A DNA stretch of 32,001 nucleotides from Candidatus Gastranaerophilales bacterium. GTDB taxonomy: Bacteria; Cyanobacteriota; Vampirovibrionia; Gastranaerophilales; Gastranaerophilaceae. The stretch's first letter is position 1. Each line of letters starts with the position of its first letter. The DNA lies in assembly GCA_947630535.1 (NCBI GenBank), contig CANRHZ010000020.1:1-32001 (forward strand). Direction: 5' to 3'. Positions 1 to 7,076 of the stretch are shown here, piece after piece. Position numbers and translations under genes: made by a program. The notes under the pieces are model-generated. The model had not been told where the DNA came from, made no database searches, and saw nothing but the letters and a program-made list of their open reading frames with translations.

Positions 1-54
1 TAAAACCGCCTAATCCCTTGGGGGGGGGGGGTAAGCTCCAAACAATTTAACCAT
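1..54 (-). CDS. 5' end of a type IV pilin-like gene, out of frame at its poly-C tract (partial)
   Basis: Reading the minus strand from the ATG at 54 gives M-V-K-L-F-G-A-Y followed by prolines from a run of 12 C. With 12 C the frame then reads P-R-D-stop (TAG within the window). With 10 or 13 C it would read P-P-P-K-G-L-G-G-F, the end of a prepilin leader with the peptidase site G|F, matching the pilin-like gene at the right edge. An AGGAG Shine-Dalgarno lies 8 nt before the ATG. The gene lies 69 bp downstream of the GGDEF/HD-GYP gene in the same direction, with no clear terminator between them. The rest of the gene lies beyond the left edge, so the product is inferred from the leader alone. 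It is either a phase-off state or an assembly error in the tract length. Confidence 0.6.
20..31. repeat. Homopolymer tract G12 (C12 in the coding strand)
   Basis: Twelve consecutive G on the + strand lie inside the leader codons of the left pilin-like gene, in an otherwise AT-rich region. The flank (CTAATCCCTT before the G run) is the same as at the right-edge pilin. Such tracts slip during replication and can switch a gene on or off. Sequencing also miscounts them easily. Confidence 0.85.
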
Positions 55-123
55 AAATTAAACTCCTATCTATATTTTAGTACAATTTTATTTTATCAAA
101 TTGTTTTTTCTTTTTCAAGAGCT

Positions 124-2040
124 CTATTCTTCAAGATAGATGTCTTTTATTGCGTTTTTAAATTCTCTTACCAATTCTTCAGAATATTTCTTGCCCGCAA
201 GCCCTTCAATTTCTTTAATAGCTTCTTCTTTTGTGTATGCTTTTCTATAAGGCCTTTCTTGTACCATTGCATAGAACGAATCCACAATTAGTATAATTTG
301 AGAAATTAAAGGTATGTCATCCCCTTTTTTGTTATCGGGGTATCCTGAACCGTCCCAATTTTCATGGTGATGTTCAATAATTGGAATAATGCTTGAAACG
401 TGGCTTATCGGTTTTAAAATTTCCTGTGCACCAATAATGGGGTGTTTTGTAATTACATCTTTTTCTTCTTTTGTAAGAGTAGTTTTTTTAGATAGTAAGT
501 CGCTTGGAATCATTATATTCCCGATATCATACAAAAGCATTGCAAGTTTTAGCTTGTCCATATCAGCCTTTGAAAGTTCAAAACGCTTTGCAATCTGATA
601 TGCAAGCTCTATTTTTTGTTTTGTTGTTCCGGAGGCATAAAACGGGGTGTATGTTTTTGAAATTGTATCTACAACATCAAACAAAAGCTCTTTTGTAAAA
701 GTTCCCGTTTGAGTTTCCTGTTTTGCCTGTAATTTTTTAATAAGTTCATCTGCCGTTTTCTTGCCGAATGGGATTTTATGACTGTCTAAGATTTGAACAA
801 AAGCATCAACCGCAATTTCCTGCCATGAAATTGAATCTTGAACTTCTGCCAATTTAACCTGATTTCTGCCGTTTTGTTTTGCAAAATACATGGCTTTATC
901 TGCTATTTCAACGAGCTCATCAACATCTCCCGTCATTTCTATAAAAGTTGCAACACCGATACTTGCGGTTATATGCCCGACCCCTTCCACATATTCTGCT
1001 TCAAGAGAGCTCCTTAATCTTTCTGCGGCAACAAGAGCACCCTGAGAATCCACACCGGGAAGGATAATGGTAAATTCCTCTCCGCCAACCCTGCTTGGAA
1101 CATCAACCGAGCGGGAGTTTTTATTTATAACTCTGCTTACCGCTTTAATGGCGGCATCTCCCGCCGCATGCCCCAAGGTATCGTTTATATGTTTTAACTT
1201 GTCTAAATCAAGTGATATAAGGGAAAAGGGCTGGTTTAACCTTAAGGCCCTTACTGCTTCCCTTGAAAGGGCATCTTCATAAAATCTTCTGTTAAAAAGT
1301 TCTGTCAGAGGATCGGTTACTGCCTGTTTTTTAACGGTTTCAAAAAGATTTGCAATTGTAATTGCAAGCTCTATTTGTCTTGCAAAAAGGCTCAAAAAGT
1401 TCAATTCGGAATCTTTTATTTCTTCTCTCGGTGAAAATACCATTAAAATGCCCGTGAACCCTTTTGATACGATTGGCAGAGTAATGAGCGATTTTGCGGG
1501 GTTGTGCTCTTTAAATTCTTCAATTTTTTCTTCAGGAAGCTTATACGGTAAAATTTCCGTCAGAACTTCTCTTATATTGTTAAAATATCGGATTTCTTTG
1601 TTTTTTAGAACTTCTATAAGTTGCGAACCTTCTTTAATATTAAATCTTGTTTCAAAAAGGTTGTTTTCAAGGCAATTTTCAAGTTCTTTTGAAAAAGAGT
1701 TTTGAAGGTAAGTTTTAAATCCGAAAAATACTCCGTTTGAGTCGATTTGTTTTTGGATAATACAACTGTATATGTATTCAAATTCTCCATGCAAGCTTGA
1801 AACAATCGTTTCAAGAACGCTTGATAAGGGCCGTGAAGAATTCATCATATCCCAGACATGTTCTAAGGTTAAAAGGGTTTGATTTGCTTTTCTTAATTCT
1901 TCCGTTCGCTGGGCAATTTCTTTTTCAAGAGCGATGTTCCTTTGATATACCTCAATAAAATCATTTTTTTGACGGTACATCTTATCTTCTACCTGTTTAA
2001 GAGCTTCGCTTGAAATTTTTATCCAATCAAAAAGTCCCAT
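124..2040 (-). CDS. GAF-like/GGDEF protein with degenerate HD-GYP domain (cyclic-di-GMP signalling)
   Basis: The 638-residue cytosolic protein has no membrane segment. Residues ~10-60 are a coiled coil, ~60-235 a GAF-like sensor region, ~241-398 a GGDEF diguanylate cyclase domain and ~405-638 an HD-GYP phosphodiesterase-type domain. The cyclase looks active: GGEEF is at 319-323, and an RSVD inhibitory I-site sits at 310-313, the usual five residues upstream. The HD-GYP half keeps H-H-x-x-W-D-G-S-G-Y-P (558-568), but the HD-I-G-K motif reads Y-D-I-G-N (504-508), so a metal-binding histidine is lost and hydrolysis is doubtful. It may therefore be a cyclase with a ligand-sensing or structural HD-GYP tail. 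It faces the Spy-like gene divergently and precedes a pilin-like gene on the same strand. No Shine-Dalgarno is visible; TATAAT ends 7 nt before the ATG. Confidence 0.88.
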   Translation of the reverse strand: MGLFDWIKISSEALKQVEDKMYRQKNDFIEVYQRNIALEKEIAQRTEELRKANQTLLTLEHVWDMMNSSRPLSSVLETIVSSLHGEFEYIYSCIIQKQIDSNGVFFGFKTYLQNSFSKELENCLENNLFETRFNIKEGSQLIEVLKNKEIRYFNNIREVLTEILPYKLPEEKIEEFKEHNPAKSLITLPIVSKGFTGILMVFSPREEIKDSELNFLSLFARQIELAITIANLFETVKKQAVTDPLTELFNRRFYEDALSREAVRALRLNQPFSLISLDLDKLKHINDTLGHAAGDAAIKAVSRVINKNSRSVDVPSRVGGEEFTIILPGVDSQGALVAAERLRSSLEAEYVEGVGHITASIGVATFIEMTGDVDELVEIADKAMYFAKQNGRNQVKLAEVQDSISWQEIAVDAFVQILDSHKIPFGKKTADELIKKLQAKQETQTGTFTKELLFDVVDTISKTYTPFYASGTTKQKIELAYQIAKRFELSKADMDKLKLAMLLYDIGNIMIPSDLLSKKTTLTKEEKDVITKHPIIGAQEILKPISHVSSIIPIIEHHHENWDGSGYPDNKKGDDIPLISQIILIVDSFYAMVQERPYRKAYTKEEAIKEIEGLAGKKYSEELVREFKNAIKDIYLEE

Positions 2041-2047
2041 AAATCTT

Positions 2048-2053
2048 ATTATA
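2048..2053 (-). promoter_or_regulatory. -10 box, likely leaderless promoter of the GGDEF/HD-GYP gene
   Basis: TATAAT on the minus strand, preceded by ATG and followed by seven bases and the start codon. Initiation about 7 nt downstream would fall on or next to the ATG. No -35 consensus and no Shine-Dalgarno are visible. Confidence 0.5.
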
Positions 2054-2169
2054 CATCTTTTTTATTAAAAAAAGAAGTTTTAATTAAAATTTAAGGGTAT
2101 ACAAATCTCTTGATTAATTTTATCGTATGAGTTAATTTATATGTGTAATTTAAGGAGAATAGTTTTTTT

Positions 2170-2820
2170 ATGAAAAAGATTGTACCCGTTTTGGCTTTTA
2201 TTTTTACCGTAGGATTTTCACCTGCGTTTGCTCTTGATAATGCAAATACAGTATCTTCCGATTATGAAATAGCTCACCCAACGACGTTTAAAAAACTTTA
2301 TAATGTTGAGGATGTTAAAAGAATGAATACTCCACACTCTGTTAAAAACAGGGCTGAACTTCATGAAAAACTTAATCTAACCGAAGAACAGAAACAGTCA
2401 ATCAATGAAATTAAACAAAAATCAAAAGGAAAACTGGACGAATTATATAAACAAATAGAAGCAAAAAAAGATGAAATTGAAACAATAAAGCTCTCAAAAA
2501 TGGCAGTAAGGGCGCAAAATGAAAAAATTGAACCCTTAAGAGAAGATATACATAAATTAAACGAAAAAATAAGAAAAATTAAAGCAAAAGATATGAAAAA
2601 AATTAAATCAATTTTGACAACCGAACAAAAACAGGAACTTTCAAAATATAAAAAGGAAAGATTGCAATCAAAAAATTGCAACTGTAATTGTGAGTTTTCA
2701 AATAACAAAGAAAATCAAGAGAACAAATGCAACTGTAATTGCGGTTGTTCAAAAGAGAAGAAAGCGCCTGATTTTATTGGCGGCTATAGACCCCTTCCCC
2801 CAAAAAGAATGCACAAATAA
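2170..2820 (+). CDS. Secreted Spy/CpxP-like (LTXXQ) protein with Cys-rich CNCNC tail
   Basis: The 216-residue product starts with a signal peptide (M-K-K, hydrophobic core, probable cleavage after S-P-A-F-A near residue 22). A long charged helical region (~65-165) carries two LTxEQ-like motifs, L-T-E-E-Q-K near 75 and L-T-T-E-Q-K near 150, as in periplasmic Spy/CpxP chaperone-type proteins. The C-terminal ~50 residues hold N-C-N-C-N-C and C-N-C-N-C-G-C clusters (seven cysteines), encoded by a repeated 14-bp sequence (about 2677-2690 and 2728-2741). These could bind metal or form disulfides. AAGGAG lies 12 nt before the ATG. It converges on map with 32 bp between them. The helical family call is by motif only, and the Cys tail is not usual for that family. 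Confidence 0.65.
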   Translation: MKKIVPVLAFIFTVGFSPAFALDNANTVSSDYEIAHPTTFKKLYNVEDVKRMNTPHSVKNRAELHEKLNLTEEQKQSINEIKQKSKGKLDELYKQIEAKKDEIETIKLSKMAVRAQNEKIEPLREDIHKLNEKIRKIKAKDMKKIKSILTTEQKQELSKYKKERLQSKNCNCNCEFSNNKENQENKCNCNCGCSKEKKAPDFIGGYRPLPPKRMHK

Positions 2821-2852
2821 AATTCATAAAAGATAAAGATTAAAGATGCCTT

Positions 2853-3608
2853 TTATTCTTCAAGTTGTGTAAGAATTAAAGGCTCTTTTTCTCCCGCCAT
2901 AACGGTGTGCTCAAAGTGAGCGGAAGGAAGTTTATCTTTTGTTATTACCGTCCATTCATCATCCAAAACAAGAACGTCATCCCCGCCCAAATTGAGCATG
3001 GGTTCTATTGCAATAACATTTCCCGCTTTTAATTTCAGATGGTTTCCTACTTTATAGTTAAAAAGGAACGGTTCTTCATGCATATTATGTCCGACACCAT
3101 GTCCGCCATATTGCCTTACTATTCCGTATCCGCCTTCCTTTGCAACTTCTTCAATTGCTCCCGAAACGTCGTCTAATACGTTTCCTTCTATCATTTTGGA
3201 TATACCGCTAAAGAGAGCTTTTTGAGTATAGTCAAGAAGTTTTTGGACTTTAGGGTCAATATTTCCGACAGGATATGTCCATGCGCCGTCACCAACGAGC
3301 CCATGGTATGTTGCACCCACATCAATAGAGATGACATCTCCCTCTTTTAAAATTCTGTCTTTATTTGGAATACCATGAACCACTTCTTCATTGATTGAAG
3401 CGCATATTGATGCGGGGAAACCGTGATATCCTAAGAATGTGGGGGTTGCCTTATTGTCTTTTATAATTTCATAAGCAATTTTATCAAGGTCCAGTGTTGA
3501 AATGCCTGGCCTTATTTCCTCTTTCATTGCTTTGTGTACTTTGGCAACAATAGAGCCCGCTATTTTCATTAGTTTTATTTCTTCTCTTGATTTTTTTTGA
3601 GGTGTCAT
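2853..3608 (-). CDS. map: Methionine aminopeptidase, type I
   Basis: Removes the initiator methionine from nascent proteins in the cytosol. At 251 residues it has the usual bacterial type I length. The five metal ligands are in place: D96 (S-I-D-V-G), D107 (G-D-G-A-W), H170 (G-G-H-G-V-G-H), E202 (I-E-P-M) and E233 (F-E-H-T), together with H79 and H177 of the active site. It is the last gene of the secY-adk-map tail of the spc operon. AAAGGA lies 7 nt before the ATG. The stop is 32 bp from the convergent stop of the Spy-like gene, with no convincing terminator between them. Confidence 0.97.
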   Translation of the reverse strand: MTPQKKSREEIKLMKIAGSIVAKVHKAMKEEIRPGISTLDLDKIAYEIIKDNKATPTFLGYHGFPASICASINEEVVHGIPNKDRILKEGDVISIDVGATYHGLVGDGAWTYPVGNIDPKVQKLLDYTQKALFSGISKMIEGNVLDDVSGAIEEVAKEGGYGIVRQYGGHGVGHNMHEEPFLFNYKVGNHLKLKAGNVIAIEPMLNLGGDDVLVLDDEWTVITKDKLPSAHFEHTVMAGEKEPLILTQLEE

Positions 3609-3629
3609 AAAAGTTTCCTTTCAAAAATT

Positions 3630-3652
3630 AAAGGTAAGAAATTCTTACCTTT
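3630..3652 (-). other. Intergenic hairpin between adk and map
   Basis: AAAGGTAAG and CTTACCTTT form a 9-bp stem around a 5-nt AAATT loop, with A/T runs on both sides. It lies just before the map ribosome binding site. It could be a weak bidirectional terminator, an attenuator or an mRNA processing site. The stem has only three G-C pairs. Confidence 0.35.
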
Positions 3653-4321
3653 TTATTGTTTTGTTATTCCCGCTTTTTTACTTAATTCCAACCATACTTC
3701 ATTGACCTTTTTATTTGCGTCTATTGTTTTCAAATTTCCCCTTTTTGTATAAAAATCAAGGAGAGGTTTTGTTTCATTTTCGTATGTTTGGAACCTTAAA
3801 AGGGCGGTTTCTTTTGTGTCGTCTTTTCTTTGAGTTAATTCAGTGTTGCAAATATCGCAATAGCCTTCTTTTTTAGGGGGCATTGTTTTTAAATTATATA
3901 TTTTCCCGCATTTCGGGCATGAGCGTCTGTTTACAAGCCTTTCAATAAGAACTTCCGTCGGAATATCAAAATAAAAGGCTTCTATATCCTCTTTTTTTAT
4001 ATCTCCGTTTATCTCGTCAAGAATTTTGTCAAACTCTCTTGCCTGTTCTAAACTTCTCGGGAAGCCGTCAAGCACATACCCCTTTTTGCAGTCCTCTTTC
4101 ATAAGACGCTCTTTTATAACCTCGGAAACCACATTAACAGGGACAAGCTGACCTTTATCAATGTATGATTTTGCTACAAGGCCTATTTTTGTCTTTTCAT
4201 TAATGTTTTTTCTCAAAAGGGATCCCGTATCAATATGCGGTAAATTCAGTTCCTTTGATAATATATCTGTCTGAGTGCCCTTTCCGCATCCGGGAGGCCC
4301 TAAGAATATGAATGCTTTCAC
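3653..4321 (-). CDS. adk: Adenylate kinase, zinc-type lid
   Basis: Catalyses AMP + ATP = 2 ADP in the cytosol. The 222-residue protein has the P-loop G-P-P-G-C-G-K-G-T at 8-16, the AMP-site region D-T-G-S-L-L-R at 31-37, and D-G-F-P-R at 85-89. The long lid domain carries four cysteines (C135, C138, C155, C158) in C-P-K-C...C-D-I-C arrangement, as in zinc-binding adenylate kinases of Gram-positive type. The start is GTG at 4321, with GAGGA upstream, 11 nt after the secY stop, so it is co-transcribed and probably translationally linked with secY. Confidence 0.97.
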   Translation of the reverse strand: MKAFIFLGPPGCGKGTQTDILSKELNLPHIDTGSLLRKNINEKTKIGLVAKSYIDKGQLVPVNVVSEVIKERLMKEDCKKGYVLDGFPRSLEQAREFDKILDEINGDIKKEDIEAFYFDIPTEVLIERLVNRRSCPKCGKIYNLKTMPPKKEGYCDICNTELTQRKDDTKETALLRFQTYENETKPLLDFYTKRGNLKTIDANKKVNEVWLELSKKAGITKQ

Positions 4322-4332
4322 TTTATTTTCCT

Positions 4333-5667
4333 CTATTTCAAAAAGGTTTCATAATTTTTTGCAAGCATGTGGGTCTTTATTCTGTTGATAAAGTCAAGAG
4401 CAACACCCACCATAATGATTAATGAGGTTGAGCCCAAGCCTTGCATTGTTGTAATGCCCGATACTCCGGATGCAACCGCAGGAACCATAGCTATTATACC
4501 GAGTGCAATAGCGCCTATAAACATTAATCTTGAAAGTATTTCATCAAGTTTATCGGCAGTAGGTTTACCGGGTTTAACACCGGGGATTGCGGAACCATAC
4601 TTTTTAAGGTTGTCCGCTATTTCTTTTGGCTGCATGGAAGGAATGATTGATGCATAAAAGAAAGTTAAGACAACGATTAAAAGAAAGTAAATTATATAAT
4701 AGCTAATGCTTGAGGGGCTTAAAAATGCGTTTATGCCTTCAAGAGCACTTTGCAGTGCAGGATTTTGCAATTTCATCTGGGTTAAAAGACTTAAAATTGT
4801 TGAAGGAAACAACAATACGGCAATTGCAAAGATAATAGGCATAACACCCCCGGGGTTTAATTTAAAAGGTATGTTAGAATTTTGCCCGCCGTATACTTTG
4901 TTGCCGACCTGTCTCCTTGCTGACACAATCGGAACTTTTCTTATTGCATCATGAAGCACGATAATAAACACCATTGCGGCAATGAATATTGCAAGCAGTA
5001 CAACAAGCCCTAATTGGAGCCTCGGGTCTTGAGAAACAAGAGTTGCCGTTCTTTGCGTGTATAAAGGTATACCTGAGATAATACCTATAAAGATAATTAA
5101 AGAGGCGCCGTTTCCTATCCCTTTTTCAGTAATTAACTCACCTATCCACATAACAAATATTGCCCCTGCGGTAAGTGCGACAAGGCTGCCAAAATAGAAC
5201 AGTGCAGGGTTTAACCCGTGGATAATAGTTCCGGGCAATTTTGAGAGCAACAAAACGAACACTAATGATTGAAGAAGGGCAATTAGTACGGTTACAACCC
5301 TTGTAATCTGTTGCAGTTTTCTTCTTCCTGCTTCCCCGTCCTCTTTTTGCAGCCTTTCAAGCGGGGGAATTATTACCGCAAAAAGCTGCATGATAATTGA
5401 AGATGTAATATAGGGCCCTATTCCTAACGCAAAAATTGAAACCTTTCCCAGTGCGCCCCCCGAAAATAAATCAAGGAAACCTATTATATTATTCCCCTGT
5501 GCGAGTGCAAGGAAAGCATCATTATTTATGCCGAATATGGGAAGCTGTGCGCCGAATCTAAATAGCGCAATCATTAAAAAAGTAAATATAAGTTTTTGCT
5601 TCAAACCGCTTGATTGAATGTTATTCATTAAGCTCTGAAGCATTTGTTCGTTTGTTGCCTGTTGCAT
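4333..5667 (-). CDS. secY: Protein translocase subunit SecY
   Basis: Central channel of the SecYEG translocon in the inner membrane. It is 444 residues with about ten hydrophobic segments, normal for the family. Recognisable parts are the first helix and plug region (F-R-F-G-A-Q-L-P-I-F-G-I near 37-48, F-S-G-G-A-L-G near 68-74), the T-E-K-G-I-G-N-G segment near 185, and the cytosolic loop with Q-P-K-E-I-A-D-N-L-K-K-Y-G near 350. The ATG lies 2 nt after the rplO stop, so the two are tightly coupled. The order rplO-secY-adk-map is the standard spc operon order. Confidence 0.97.
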   Translation of the reverse strand: MQQATNEQMLQSLMNNIQSSGLKQKLIFTFLMIALFRFGAQLPIFGINNDAFLALAQGNNIIGFLDLFSGGALGKVSIFALGIGPYITSSIIMQLFAVIIPPLERLQKEDGEAGRRKLQQITRVVTVLIALLQSLVFVLLLSKLPGTIIHGLNPALFYFGSLVALTAGAIFVMWIGELITEKGIGNGASLIIFIGIISGIPLYTQRTATLVSQDPRLQLGLVVLLAIFIAAMVFIIVLHDAIRKVPIVSARRQVGNKVYGGQNSNIPFKLNPGGVMPIIFAIAVLLFPSTILSLLTQMKLQNPALQSALEGINAFLSPSSISYYIIYFLLIVVLTFFYASIIPSMQPKEIADNLKKYGSAIPGVKPGKPTADKLDEILSRLMFIGAIALGIIAMVPAVASGVSGITTMQGLGSTSLIIMVGVALDFINRIKTHMLAKNYETFLK

Positions 5668-5669
5668 TG

Positions 5670-6113
5670 TTAGATTATTTCAACCTTTCCGCCTGCTTTT
5701 TCAATTTTTTCTTTTGCGCTTTCAGTAACATAGTTAGCCTTGATGCTCACTTTTCTTTTGATTTCGCCGTTACCTAAAACTCTTAAAATTTCTGATTTAG
5801 GATGAACAAGTTTGTTTTCTTTTAAGTAAGAAAGCGTAATTTCATCAGCTTCAATTTTGTCTAAAGCAGACACGTTAATTTCAGCGGCATTCAAAGCAAA
5901 TACGTTATTAAACCCTTTTAATTTGGGTAAACGTCTGAATGCGGGCATTTGACCCCCTTCAAAACCTCTTTTTGAGCTTCTTCCGGATCTTTGTCCTTCG
6001 CCGTTATTACCTCTTGCAGAAGTTTTACCGCAGCCTGATGAACGGCCACGTCCGACTCTTACAACTTTTTTAACCGCACCCTTGTTGGGTTTTAAATCTT
6101 CTAAAGTTATCAT
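5670..6113 (-). CDS. rplO: 50S ribosomal protein L15
   Basis: Large-subunit protein of 147 residues, the usual length. The basic glycine-rich N-terminus (V-G-R-G-R-S-S-G-C-G-K-T, R-G-N-N-G-E-G-Q-R-S-G) and G-F-E-G-G-Q-M-P-A-F-R-R-L-P-K-L-K-G-F mark L15. AAAGG lies 8 nt before the ATG, and the stop is 2 nt before secY. It belongs to the spc operon segment rpsE-rpmD-rplO-secY. Confidence 0.97.
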   Translation of the reverse strand: MITLEDLKPNKGAVKKVVRVGRGRSSGCGKTSARGNNGEGQRSGRSSKRGFEGGQMPAFRRLPKLKGFNNVFALNAAEINVSALDKIEADEITLSYLKENKLVHPKSEILRVLGNGEIKRKVSIKANYVTESAKEKIEKAGGKVEII

Positions 6114-6127
6114 TTTTATTACCTTTA

Positions 6128-6322
6128 CTATTCAACTATTTCTACTAAATGTGGGATTTTATTTACCATGCCCATTATGGCAGGTGTTTTAGAGTGTTCA
6201 ACAACTCTGTTTGTTTTTGTAAGCCCTAAAGCTTTAACAATTTTTTCGTGTTTTTCGGGAGCGCCGATTACACTTTTTACTAATTTGATTTTAACTGTTT
6301 CACTTGTATTTTTCTTAGCCAT
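6128..6322 (-). CDS. rpmD: 50S ribosomal protein L30
   Basis: Small large-subunit protein of 64 residues. V-K-I-K-L-V-K-S-V-I-G and the L-G-L-x-K-x-N-x-x-V-x-H segment are typical of L30, as is its place between rpsE and rplO. GGGTGA serves as the ribosome binding site. It is 13 nt from the rpsE stop. Confidence 0.94.
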   Translation of the reverse strand: MAKKNTSETVKIKLVKSVIGAPEKHEKIVKALGLTKTNRVVEHSKTPAIMGMVNKIPHLVEIVE

Positions 6323-6335
6323 TTCATCACCCGTT

Positions 6336-6983
6336 TTAACCTAATAATTGTTTCATTGATATTCCTCTTTGAGATGCGGCATCTTTGAACGTCCTTAATT
6401 CACGAAGTGCGTTTAAAGTAGCATTAGCAGCATTCAAAGGAGATTTTGAGCCCAATGATTTACTTAAAATGTTTTCAATTCCGCAAAGTTCAAGAACGGC
6501 ACGAACTGCACCACCTGCGATAACACCTGTACCTTGGCTTGCAGGTTTTAATACAACATTGCCTGCTCCAGATCTTCCTGTTATCATATGGGGAATTGTG
6601 GTCTTATATATAGGAACGGTGATTAAATTTTTTCTTCCGTCTGCAATTGCTTTTTGAATTGCAACTATAACTTCAGATGCCTTTGCAACACCCATGCCCA
6701 CTTGACCTTTTTTATTTCCGACGATAACAATTGCTCTGAAGCTTAATTTTTTACCGCCCTTTACAACTTTTGTTACCCTTCTGATTTGAACTACCTGTTC
6801 TTTCCATTCTGATTCAACCGGTTCAACCGTTTCAATCTTTCTTCTTCTTGAGGATTTCTTTTGTGGTTTAAGTGTGGTTACTTCCACTTCTTCTTCTGTT
6901 TCAACAGTTTCTTTATTGTCAACTTCAACAACGGTTTCTTCTGTTTCAACAGTTTCGTTTGTGTCTTTAATTTCTTCGCTCAC
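6336..6983 (-). CDS. rpsE: 30S ribosomal protein S5 with acidic N-terminal extension
   Basis: Small-subunit protein involved in decoding fidelity. The S5 core begins about W60 ([14 protein letters not shown]) and contains [10 protein letters not shown] and the C-terminal domain I-G-G-type glycine-rich region ([12 protein letters not shown]). At 215 residues it is about 50 longer than E. coli S5. The extra N-terminus is strongly acidic (residues 1-35) and then basic (K42-K49), and includes a duplicated E-T-V-E-T-E-E unit. The start is GTG at 6983 with AAAGG 10 nt upstream; no later Met precedes the core. It is the first ribosomal gene of the block. The rplR and rplF genes that normally precede it are missing; the malic enzyme gene lies 93 bp upstream instead. 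Confidence 0.95.
   Translation of the reverse strand: MSEEIKDTNETVETEETVVEVDNKETVETEEEVEVTTLKPQKKSSRRRKIETVEPVESEWKEQVVQIRRVTKVVKGGKKLSFRAIVIVGNKKGQVGMGVAKASEVIVAIQKAIADGRKNLITVPIYKTTIPHMITGRSGAGNVVLKPASQGTGVIAGGAVRAVLELCGIENILSKSLGSKSPLNAANATLNALRELRTFKDAASQRGISMKQLLG
6891..6956 (-). repeat. In-frame 21-bp direct repeat within rpsE
   Basis: A perfect 21-bp repeat occurs at 6891-6911 and 6936-6956, a 45-bp period (15 codons). It encodes the doubled E-T-V-E-T-E-E of the acidic S5 extension. It can expand or contract without a frameshift. Confidence 0.85.
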
Positions 6984-7076
6984 TTTTTAAATACCTTTCG
7001 ATTTAATGTTTTACATAACTTATTTAGGGTTTATCCCTATAAACAACAAAAAAGAACAACAAAAACTACCCACTTT

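Noticed and set aside
4367-4954. Long plus-strand open frames opposite secY, the malic enzyme and other genes
   Set aside because: They are antisense shadows of well-supported genes, with no ribosome sites or recognisable domains.
7025-7039. Inverted repeat TAGGG-TTTAT-CCCTA before rpsE as a regulatory hairpin
   Set aside because: Only a 5-bp stem; too short to call in an AT-rich spacer.
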